Shown here: in pieces, positions 54,524-63,361 of the stretch
How the letters are laid out: the number at the start of each line of letters is the position of its first letter
Numbering within the stretch: position 1 is the first letter of the stretch
NCBI GenBank assembly: GCA_025331125.1
Contig: JAOALB010000103.1
Span: forward strand, 124,001 to 188,000
Origin: Mycogone perniciosa
Taxonomy: Eukaryota > Ascomycota > Sordariomycetes > Hypocreales > Hypocreaceae
Reading direction: 5' to 3'
DNA length: 64,000 bases
Translations under genes and position numbers: made by a program
Notes under the pieces: generated by a model
Told to the model about the DNA's origin: nothing
Databases searched by the model: none
What the model saw: only the letters and a program-made list of their open reading frames with translations

Positions 54524-54985
54524 CTAGCACGACCACATCTGCCTTATGAATGGTTCCAAGCCTCTGTCCGGCTCAATTGGCTCGTGACGACGGAGTCTAT
54601 TCAAACGCCGTCGTTTCAAGAGGATCAAATATAACCAAACTAGACCAATGGTGCAGCTAGGGTTGATAATCCCGAGGCCAATAACCCAACCATCCCAAAA
54701 TGTGCCCTTGATAGGCATAACAAGAATAAATGCCAAGACGGAAAACGTGAAAGAAAAGGACAGTATAAAAGCGCTTATTCGTATGTCACCATCTGGTAAT
54801 CCGGGATCTTCTGCCGTGAAGACACATAGGCAGCTTGGTAGATTGAGCAGCTTCTGAAGTTGGCGGCCCCGCTGTATTATTATATCCCGTCGTCCAACAA
54901 CGTGCTCCTCGATCAGAAAGAGAAGACCACAAAGGCAGGTCCTGAAAACAAACTGTGCCAGGAATTCTTCTAGACAAGCCTCCAT
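54524..54985 (-). CDS. Orphan multi-span membrane ORF
   Basis: A 153-codon frame starting with ATG at 54985. It has three hydrophobic stretches: one near the N-terminus (FRTCLCGLLFLIEEHVVG, weak), AFILSFSFTFSVLAFILVMP, and WVIGLGIINPSCTIGLVWLYLILL ending in the basic stop-transfer RRRLNRLRRH. I do not recognise it. The C-terminus is short and polar. It lies in a gene-poor stretch with a degraded kinase, so it may be a lineage-specific gene or a piece of an older gene. The flanking stretch 54117-54422 may once have belonged to it. Confidence 0.4.
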   Translation of the reverse strand: MEACLEEFLAQFVFRTCLCGLLFLIEEHVVGRRDIIIQRGRQLQKLLNLPSCLCVFTAEDPGLPDGDIRISAFILSFSFTFSVLAFILVMPIKGTFWDGWVIGLGIINPSCTIGLVWLYLILLKRRRLNRLRRHEPIEPDRGLEPFIRQMWSC

Positions 54986-56755
54986 GGTGATGTTTAGAGG
55001 GAGCCGCCGGGACGAGACCAAGCGAGGTGAAGTTCGGATAGCATGGGAAATCCTGAAAGTGTTGGATAAGACTACTCGCTATCAACGATGGAGATCTGAT
55101 AGGGTTTCTGTAGGAGCAGAGTTTTCGAAAAGCCTACCTGGAGTAACTTTTGTAGGCAGGTTCAAAAATTCAAGAAACTTTACACTAAAGTCCCCAGCGA
55201 TCTCTCACGTTTTAATCAGTGAAGTTAGGACCGTACTTGTGGTGGGTAGAAATTGATGAGTTCAATACAGGCCCCTTCTACCCACCTGCTGGTCGTTTCA
55301 TCCCGGGCTTTAACAATCCTTCAATCTTGCCATAGTAAACTTAGTTTCTAGTTTCTTGTGATGGTGACAAGAAGAAACGCAAAGTCATAAACCGGTTCAA
55401 GCAACTGATGCATCACCCCCAAGTTACAATGGCAATCTTGTACAAGGCTATACATCCATCATCACGACTTTGGCAGGCGGACTCGATTGAAAGAAGGATA
55501 AAGTTGGTGCCATTGGCCTTTATCAGGGCCACTATTGGAACTGGCAACGTGCGTGAGGAAGGAGTACATGCTCAGAGTCTGTCTTTTGACTGACAGTGCT
55601 TGCACTTGGAGTACGGTTGATTCTCAGTGTTCAACACACTTGATGATGACTTCGTGTCACAATTTTTGCAACCTTTTCACGTTCACCGTGATGTTAACAC
55701 TGGAGCGGGTTGTGATGGTTGACTGCAATACCTTGTGCTTCTCTTTTGTTGCCAAGTATTCCGACCTCATCCCAAATCTGAGTTGCTGATATTGCACCAC
55801 CTCCAGTCAACTCGTGGCCTATTCTCAACTTTGAGCATTGCAGCTCATGGATTCTGTCTCGGCAGGCTTGAGGGATAAGTCTCCGTTCTTTTTCTCGTGT
55901 GGGATGTGGCTGACAGGAATATCCCAGTGACTCGTATCGGCTGCACCGACAAATGGATCCATTTATACCCCAATGCCGCTGCAGGAAGTCATCCATGGAT
56001 AGGGAGGGTTTAAAATGATGGAGGCTCACAATAAACAAGCTGAAACTTGTTAGTCATTGCTGGAATTGGCTGTTTGGACGACTTACTGACGGACGGTTGG
56101 GTGGTTAAAGAGGATACCAGATGTGTGTGGCAACGTGTTGAATAACAACCACAAGAGTTTTCCGTCTGCTAGTGTATTGTATTGTCTTCTTCCACTCAGC
56201 CGTCGTTGGTTGTATTTATGATCCATGCATTCAAACTGTTGGAGAGACGGTGCGAAGGGCAGCTTTTAGATAAGTAGCACTTGAATACAAGGGTACGTAC
56301 CCTGTCGGTATCAACCCTTTTTTTTTACCAACTTCATCGGATACAACCGTACTAGGACTCCGTACCAAGGGGTGCTGTCCGGCTCCGGCTCCCGGCTCCC
56401 CTCCGGCGGATCTCTTCACTTTCACTTTCAAGGACTTTAACCAAAGGGAAGTTCCATAGGGTATCCCTAAAACTTGCCTTGCAATGAATTCATCAATGAG
56501 ACATTAGATTAAAGTTTATCGCTGAAATATCCCATGGTTATCAAGAGGTAGTCGAAACACTGTTAAATCATCATGAGATGTTGAAGGGGGCGGCTGAACT
56601 CCTTCGGGGCGAATAATAATACATGCAAAGTGAGCGGCCAACGGTTGGCTGATGGCTTCCCGAGAGGGCAAATCACCGACCCCAGTCATGAAACCTGGTT
56701 GCGAGTAAAGTTGGGCACTGATTCATGCCCAAGTCTCTGGAATGTCGTCGACATG
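54986..56755. other. 1.8-kb region without a supported gene
   Basis: Only short frames. A minus-strand frame at 55694-55995 (from an ATG; begins MDDFLQRHWGINGSICRCSR) has some protein-like character but no splice partner or domain I recognise. The region is of mixed composition and may contain decayed genes. Confidence 0.5.
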
Positions 56756-59122
56756 CTACACGGCTGCCACCTTTACATCCTTCTGAGCTTCCTGAAGAAT
56801 GTCCCTCATCGAACCATACAGTTCCGGCTGCGGTTTCGACCATCTCTTACCATCTGGGAATACCTTTCTTCTCAGTCTATTAACCCATGGGATTAATGGC
56901 TGGTAGTATGGTGTGAAAAGTCGCTCTGAAGTCATAAGAAAATCTTTCTCGTCATCAATCACACCCTTTTTAGACCCAACCAGCTTATTATCGCCCTCGT
57001 AATTCCAGCTTTCAAACTCAGTGGCCCCAATATCTATACCTGGTCCACTGTAGTGCACGCATATCCACAACAGTACCCAGAAAAATGACTCCAGGTCATG
57101 CATGAATGAGTGTTGTTCCCCTAGCAGGGCCCCAATAGCCATGAATGCCCTCGTGCCTGTTTTTCCCTTTGCTCCCGATGTGACTTCCCTCTGCAATTTT
57201 ATTGCAAGGTCCAGGTCGATCAAAAAAGCCGTATATAGAGGATTCACCTCATCCTCATTGATCATCAGGTTGTTGATGGAGATATCTCTATGAAGGAGAC
57301 CAGCCTTATACAATGACTCGTGTCCTTCGATACAGCGCTCAAGAGCAGCAAGCAAAGCAACTCGAGAGCTCGCCTTATAGATTGGCTTCCCATAGTCACG
57401 AAGCACAATACGGCGATGCACTCGGTTTAGTTGCGTGTTAACGCTGGCCTTTGTTGAAGATGCTAAATAGGGTCGCTTGCTAGGCGGCAAAGTGGCATCA
57501 GTTTCGCTAGACGCTCGCTTTGTACCAGCGCTGCCGCTGTGACCTTGGCGCAAAAGACTAGACGCGCTCGCACTTGATGGTAAGGTAGGGAGTTCTGGTC
57601 GGTAATTCATAGCTTTTGTGACGTCTAGTCCCCTTCGAACATTATTTCGAACATCGTCTTCGGTGCCGCCAACACGAACAGTTTCGTGGTGGTAATATCG
57701 GGCCATATTAATTACGCCTCTCGCCGTCGCCTCCCGGAGGAGTTCTCCCTCTTCGACCCGGTCTGTGTATTGCCATGAGTCCTTGATAACAAGCAGTGTC
57801 TGCGGATCGTCTTCGGGATGGGCTTTCCAACATGTCGTTGCCCGACCCGCAATACAACGTGCTCGCTTCATGACCTCGTCAATGACTAGACGCTCTATCC
57901 GGCCGTTCCGTTCGATCTCAATATACTGCTTGCCACCGGACGCCAAAATAGTAGGGTCAAACCCAAGATCTTCCTCGTTTATCCAGAGAAACCCAAGGAT
58001 TGTGGCCACAAACTGTAGCGCACCATCCTGGTTGTTGATGTCGAATTGTTCTGAAGCGATCCCCCCGAGCCGGTCAAACTCCCACAACCTCATACGAGAG
58101 CCACAGAGAGTAAAGCCTAAGACAAAGCGACGCGTGGGTTGGGCTGCGAGGACCTCTCTTGCGTACGTTGCGAGATCAATCCATGCTATCGACGCCTTGT
58201 CGGCAGCTGGGTTGCTTTTTAGTTCACCGGGCACTAGGATATGTTGCCATCGATATCTAAAATCCTCGTTCGGCTTAGGCTTATATGTGATATCGCTGTT
58301 AACGAAGCCAATATCCATACTGCGCTTCCCTGTAGAGCCTGGCAGTGGCGTCTTAGGCTGTGCTAATAGCTTTCGTCGACTTGGCGAGGGCGAAATATGC
58401 CCCGAAGCGAATGCTTCTAGCTTCGGGATTAATTTGCCAAACCAAGTCAATACCTCGCCCTCTTTTGCACCTGCTGGCCACCCGGTCCACCCCTCATTGC
58501 CGAAAAGAGGATTGTTGCCTTCAGTACATTTGCGGAAGACTGCCGTAGTAACTGTCTCTAGATTTGGCATAACTCCGAAGAAGAAAGTTTTGTGGAAATG
58601 CGGAACTCCGGAATAGAGAGGTCCAAGTTCCACTTTAAGGATCTTGTCCACATCCTGGCGGAATTCCGACGAGTTTATGATGCCACTCGTGTTTTGACTC
58701 CATGGCGTCTGCTGGGTCGAGGTGGCTATCGGTCTGGGGGGAGGCGTTGGCTCGACAGCGGCAATAGACACAAGGTCCCAGATCAATGCATCCTGAGACT
58801 CGTCATCAAGCGCTGCCTTAAGGAGAGGTTTGATACGGTCGTAGTCGAAGTCGTCGGATATAACAGCAGAGAGAAGTTGCAATAGATCCCTTTGGACCAC
58901 TCCACGACCCGTCCGGGAAGCCAGTAGACTGGCAGCAGGGAGGTTTTGTAGCGCAACCAAAAGATTAAGAGAAAGGCGTTGAAGGCGTGGCGAATCCTCC
59001 TTACCTTCATCATCAAGCTGAATAGGTGGATCTATACAAAAGCTTCTGCTCAGGTCACGAAAGGCATCGAGTCCGATCCCAATAGGGTGCTCGTTGATAA
59101 TTTTTGATCTGGTTTGGTCCAT
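56756..59122 (-). CDS. FunK1-type fungal protein kinase
   Basis: 788-aa intronless gene of the fungus-specific FunK1 kinase group. The N-terminal 400 residues contain the conserved FunK1 region (ILVPGELKSNPAADKASIAW, IDLATYAREVLAAQPTRRFV, GFTLCGSRMRLWEFDRLGGI). The catalytic half has the loop GLLHRDISINNLMI (HRD with the Asn two residues after the family's Ser-Ile) and the metal-binding strand FLIDLDLAI, where DFG is replaced by DLD as in this group. FMAIGALLGEQHSFMHDLES, FFWVLLWICVHYSG and the C-terminal lobe follow. A Ser-rich, basic linker with SSETDATLPPSKRPYL sits before the catalytic loop and may hold a nuclear signal. FunK1 genes are much expanded and variable among fungi; substrates are unknown. 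Its place in a gene-poor stretch fits accessory DNA. Confidence 0.93.
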   Translation of the reverse strand: MDQTRSKIINEHPIGIGLDAFRDLSRSFCIDPPIQLDDEGKEDSPRLQRLSLNLLVALQNLPAASLLASRTGRGVVQRDLLQLLSAVISDDFDYDRIKPLLKAALDDESQDALIWDLVSIAAVEPTPPPRPIATSTQQTPWSQNTSGIINSSEFRQDVDKILKVELGPLYSGVPHFHKTFFFGVMPNLETVTTAVFRKCTEGNNPLFGNEGWTGWPAGAKEGEVLTWFGKLIPKLEAFASGHISPSPSRRKLLAQPKTPLPGSTGKRSMDIGFVNSDITYKPKPNEDFRYRWQHILVPGELKSNPAADKASIAWIDLATYAREVLAAQPTRRFVLGFTLCGSRMRLWEFDRLGGIASEQFDINNQDGALQFVATILGFLWINEEDLGFDPTILASGGKQYIEIERNGRIERLVIDEVMKRARCIAGRATTCWKAHPEDDPQTLLVIKDSWQYTDRVEEGELLREATARGVINMARYYHHETVRVGGTEDDVRNNVRRGLDVTKAMNYRPELPTLPSSASASSLLRQGHSGSAGTKRASSETDATLPPSKRPYLASSTKASVNTQLNRVHRRIVLRDYGKPIYKASSRVALLAALERCIEGHESLYKAGLLHRDISINNLMINEDEVNPLYTAFLIDLDLAIKLQREVTSGAKGKTGTRAFMAIGALLGEQHSFMHDLESFFWVLLWICVHYSGPGIDIGATEFESWNYEGDNKLVGSKKGVIDDEKDFLMTSERLFTPYYQPLIPWVNRLRRKVFPDGKRWSKPQPELYGSMRDILQEAQKDVKVAAV

Positions 59123-59747
59123 GGCGAGGACCCGTTTGCTAGGTATGCCATGATATATGTGCCTTGAGAGCTTGAAAGGATGAAGCGCGCCAGAGTCGCG
59201 AAGTATGTACTACAGGGAACATTAGTCAGCACATCATTAGCGCTTATTACCCCAGATTACTCCCATTACCATGGCAAGGGGGTGATGGAAGAAATGAGGG
59301 ACTGCAAAAAGATAGTAATCTGTTTTAATGATAGTAATCTGTTGTAACGAGGGTAATCTATTGCAATGAAGGTAATATTTTGCAATAAGGGTAATATAGG
59401 GCAATCGGAGTTGTTATATAGCTATATATAGTAGTACTTAGTACGAAGTGATGTGTTTGTGGTCCCGCTTTTTTGTCACCCACTTGCATGGAGAACTCTC
59501 ATTGTTATAATAACTTATCCATTGGTTGTTTACTCTGTATAACACTATGATATAACAGCAAAATCTCCGAATACACTACCATCAGTTAATAACCACCTAG
59601 GAGCATTAGGATCCCCATGTCTTTCGCGGCCCACGGTTCATCTCCTTAACTACAACGGCCTTGCTATAACCAAGCGCATCTACGACTCTGAAACCCCTGG
59701 TTCTTAATCACTCAACAGCCTTGTAACGCAACTACGCTGGAAAAAAG
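59123..59747. other. Divergent spacer with minisatellite
   Basis: About 625 bp between the two kinase genes, AT-rich. It contains the 19-bp x5 tandem array described separately. No gene seen. Confidence 0.65.
59311..59405 (+). repeat. Minisatellite, five 19-bp units
   Basis: Five head-to-tail 19-bp units with no gaps, 95 bp in all: GATAGTAATCTGTTTTAAT, GATAGTAATCTGTTGTAAC, GAGGGTAATCTATTGCAAT, GAAGGTAATATTTTGCAAT, AAGGGTAATATAGGGCAAT. The core GGTAAT/AGTAAT is constant while ends drift stepwise, so the array looks old. It lies about 190 bp upstream of the FunK1 start codon and 340 bp upstream of the APH-like kinase. Confidence 0.92.
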
Positions 59748-60650
59748 ATGGCTTGCATCTCTGATGCCGCAGCTAATTCATCCAATATCATTCCAAAAAC
59801 CAATATTGAGGTCCTGAAACAGGAGATCTGGGAAGATGAAGCCATGTATCGTATCCGCGCTGGAGAGAGAGTACACTACATCAATTTTACCATTCCTGTG
59901 CATCCCAACCCCATTTTCGACAAACTCACTCTATGTCGTCCCTACCTTTTGATCCCAAAACTCCCGCCATTTCCAAACTCAGACTGGACAACCATGCAGG
60001 TAGTAGTTGGGGGGCATGGCGACGACATCGAATCTACCATCTCTTATGAACCGCTCGATCGGGTGCAGTCACCTTGGCATCCTCAGCACATCGAGGTCCT
60101 CTCCTTGAAACGGATATCCAGCTACAAGCCACGCGTGGATGAGGTCGAGTTCGAGGGCCGGACAGCAATCGCTAAGATAGCCATTTTGAAGCAGTGGATT
60201 CCGCAGATCGAACACGAGACAAAAGTGTATGAGATCATCACCAACAGCCAGTGCCTGGACAGCCCTCCTATTGCACCCGCGTTCATTGGCCACCTGACTG
60301 AGCAGGGTCGAGTAATGGGCTTCCTGATGGAAAAGATTGAAGGGGACTATGCTTCACTGGCTGACTTACCAAAGTGCGAGGTGGCATTACGCAGGCTGCA
60401 TGGTATGGGCTTACTTCACGGAGACGCGAACCGCTATAACTTCGTGGTGGAACGGTTAACGGGCCACGTGAAGATGATTGACTTTGAGCATGTTGAGTTG
60501 TACGATGAAGAGAAGGCACGGTTGGAACTTGAGGAACTCAAGGCCCAGTTGACTGAGGAAACCGGAAGAGGCGCATCGGTGATGGTTGTGAATGGAGTTG
60601 AGAAAGGACCATGTGCAACACCGATTCCGTACTTTCATCCTCCAAGTTAG
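59748..60650 (+). CDS. Small protein-kinase-like / APH-type phosphotransferase
   Basis: 300-aa intronless gene. The C-terminal half has the reduced kinase fold seen in many fungal proteins of this size: an ATP-lobe strand with lysine (RTAIAKIAILKQWIPQIEHE, the later Glu being the helix C partner), hinge-like FLMEKIEGDY, catalytic loop GLLHGDANRYNFVV (HGD in place of HRD, with the N that binds metal) and the DFG-equivalent MIDFEHV. HGD-x4-N and D-F-E are nearer to aminoglycoside/choline phosphotransferase-like kinases than to classic Ser/Thr kinases. The N-terminal 110 residues are not recognised. Similar fungal proteins are often misnamed in databases. Substrate unknown. Confidence 0.85.
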   Translation: MACISDAAANSSNIIPKTNIEVLKQEIWEDEAMYRIRAGERVHYINFTIPVHPNPIFDKLTLCRPYLLIPKLPPFPNSDWTTMQVVVGGHGDDIESTISYEPLDRVQSPWHPQHIEVLSLKRISSYKPRVDEVEFEGRTAIAKIAILKQWIPQIEHETKVYEIITNSQCLDSPPIAPAFIGHLTEQGRVMGFLMEKIEGDYASLADLPKCEVALRRLHGMGLLHGDANRYNFVVERLTGHVKMIDFEHVELYDEEKARLELEELKAQLTEETGRGASVMVVNGVEKGPCATPIPYFHPPS

Positions 60651-61212
60651 TGCTTGAGATTAATACAGATGTTCACCTGCTTTGTGTCCTCTACAACAGG
60701 TTCGCCTTTTGAACTTCGCACCACTGATCATTATAATATAATAATATTAGAACCTCTTTATAAAAAAGAAAACTATCCGACACTTCTCCTCGTTAATTTT
60801 CTTACGAGTAACCGGGTCCTCATGGCTTCGGAATCAATTCATCTTCCATCTCATGGACCCAGAAACACCAAGGACTATGAAAGCGAAAAGAGTTCAACCC
60901 TCAGTGCACAGAAAGTCCTTGTGGTTTCTCCCAAAGAGACAAGACGTCCAGTATAAGAGATGAATCATCATGCAACACACAGAGACGCCTCGACGAGCAC
61001 CATGATGGGCAAGTTCTTCATTATCTAGGTAGTACACATATAATACACCCATATTTACCATCCACCAACTCAAGGTATCAAAACAAAATAGTACACCAAA
61101 CATCCATCCCCTATACTCCGTACACCCAATTTTAAATTCCGGACATCCTCCTCTTTCTCATGTCAGCGTTGTCTATCAAGACCCTATCCGCAAATCACCC
61201 ACCATCACCACA
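60651..61212. other. Convergent 3' spacer, no gene seen
   Basis: AT-rich 560 bp between the APH-like kinase and the BTB gene. TACTCCGTA at 61114-61122. No supported gene. Confidence 0.6.
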
Positions 61213-62822
61213 TTATTGACCAAGGAACCCTCTTCTCTTGTTTCTTCCCCTTTCTGATCCCACAGCATCGATCTTGACAGCCACCAGAACGCACTCAACA
61301 GCGCTTTTGCCGCCGTTACTTCCTTGAATGCGTAACCGCCACTGGCCTGTGTTAATAGCCCACACTTGGCCCTCAGCCGGGTAGCCACCATCGCCATTGT
61401 CATCGGTTCGACGTCTCTTCCGCGGGTTCCCATTAGGACCAGAATCACCAGAGATTGAAGGCGTGTCCGCAAATTCACCCCCAACGGATGTCAGGTCGTA
61501 ATCCCCGCCGTCAAGAACAATAGAAGTTTCAGACTCGAATGCGATGCGCACAAGATCATCACTCAGTGGTGTGTTCCCAGGAGTCGCTGGCTGGGATCCC
61601 GCACCACCAGCTGCCATGAGGAGACCCAACGGCTGGGTAGTCGGCGGTAGGTTGAGCTTAGTTGCAATCACTTCCAGCAGCCTCGCAAACCTAGCCCTCG
61701 TATCCCTGAAGAATTCAGCCCTTGGGCCTTCAGCCGTGAAGTGAATCTTTGTCGCATTGCATCCAATCTCGAGCACCAGCTCCGCGGGCCGCTCATCCAC
61801 GTACGGGCGTGCATAGGTAACGTGTCTGAACCCGTCAGCATCATCTGGCGCTACGCTGATACCACTCTTCTGCAAGTTTTCTAGCCGCAGTGTTATCTCG
61901 TCGAGCTGCCGCAGCGGGTTGAATGTGATGGAATGGGGAATCAGTTGCTGCTCAAGCCCCTTGAAGTGAAAGTATCGTGCGTCACGCAGCAAGTCCTGTC
62001 GATGTGCCTCGTCGCGGATGCGCACGGGGTACCCGCGAAGCAGACGTAGCAGGTCGGCGAATGTGTTGGCCTCGCGATTAGGCACTGACGGAGGAAGGAT
62101 AGACGGTGGGCGTATGAGACCCTCTCGGTCGAGGCCGGGGAACAGCTCATTCGGCTGCGAGAAGAAGAGCGCGAAGCCTAGGGAGAAGTAGTTTGGAGAG
62201 TTGGCAGGATCGGTGAGGACGTCGCGCGGGATCTGGAATTCGCGATGGCCGATGGAGATGAAGATGCTCTCCTCGCCGAGCTGGGAGATCAGCTTGGGGA
62301 CTGCGCATCAAACTGTGTCAGCAAATGTTTGTCTCTTCCCCAGCTGAGGAGGCGAAGACACATACGGCTGTAGAACTGCGCATCTGCAAACAGGCGCACA
62401 AAGTGCGTCCCATCTCTCGGCTTCACATGGTAACCCTGAAGATGTAGCGCAATATCGCGAAACGTAGTCGGGTCGCGATCAATGTAGAGCGTCCGGATAC
62501 ATGACGAAGGATCCTCGCCCCTCTCCTCAGCGTTCTTAATCTGACACAGGAAGTATTGCGAAAAATACGACGGCGCTACAACCACAGACTCAGTTCAAGT
62601 CAGCCACCAGCAACACCACACACACATAGATAAGTCAAACGCGCGCGACGAACCGTCAGACGAGATGGATGCGCCAGAGAGCTTGAACAGCTCGCCACCA
62701 ATCTGGATGGGAAAGACGCGTTCGCGAGGGAGGATCTGGGGGATCTTGGAGATGGTCGCCTCTGTCGGCTGCGAGAGCACGGGCACCGAGCTGTGCACGT
62801 CACTCGGGCTCGCGGAGACCAT
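61213..62822 (-). CDS. BTB/POZ-domain protein
   Basis: 488-aa protein. Exons (minus strand) 62822-62654, 62575-62366 and 62300-61213; the introns are GTTCGT...TTGTAG and GTATGT...GCGCAG, and the frame closes. A T1/KCTD-like BTB fold starts at about residue 38: RVFPIQIGGELFKLSGASIS, APSYFSQYFLCQI, SSCIRTLYIDRDPTTFRDIA, LHLQGYHVKPRDGTHFVRLF. A second, similar segment follows in exon 3 (ESIFISIGHREFQIPRDVL, LLRLLRGYPVRIRDEAHRQD), so it may hold two tandem BTB folds. The rest has a conserved-looking middle and a short basic patch NPRKRRRTDD, a candidate nuclear signal. BTB proteins of this kind often act as oligomeric adaptors, for example for Cullin-3 ligases; that is a family possibility, not shown here. 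Confidence 0.88.
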
Positions 62823-63361
62823 TTCTGGGTCGAGACGGACGTCGAAGGATGTGTTTGCGGCGATAAGGGGGCGAAGGAGCGTTGTCGGTGGAGGATTGTT
62901 ACCCCGGTCGCGATTCGATAGAGAGTGTGAGGCCAGGCGAGTTTGGAGCAGGCGGTTAAAATGCTTCAGTATCCATCTACATTCCGTTATTGAAAGAACC
63001 CCATGCTGGAACTCCAGACGAGGACAGCCCCAGATGGTAATCCTAGTAGTAGTATGAGAATATACGGAGTACTAGTAAGTGAAACTCTGACGGCCCTTCG
63101 CAACGGCATCTTATCCGGGTCGAGGCCGAAGTTGGGGCCCCACGACCGGGCACAGTGTGCGGGCCGGACAAATTAACCTCCGATGAGACATGGTATGAAT
63201 AAGTGCTTACTATGAACTTTGATCTTAAATGTAATCTGAACACACATGACATGCTTGTCCAGACGTTCATCTTCGTGTTCCATATCTTGTAATGTGCCGC
63301 ATAGCCGTGGCCCAGAACGTTGCACATACTTCGTACCTCTGACAGCATATTGCCGAACGAA
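62823..63361. other. Intergenic region between BTB gene and RFC subunit
   Basis: 540 bp upstream of the BTB gene and downstream of the RFC subunit. TACGGAGTA at 63063-63071. No gene seen. Confidence 0.6.

Noticed and set aside
55694..55995. Possible small protein on the minus strand
   Set aside because: Reads somewhat like protein but has no splice partner, no family and low context support; noted only in the gap entry.
57765..58616. 283-codon plus-strand frame
   Set aside because: Antisense to the FunK1 kinase and without recognisable domain.
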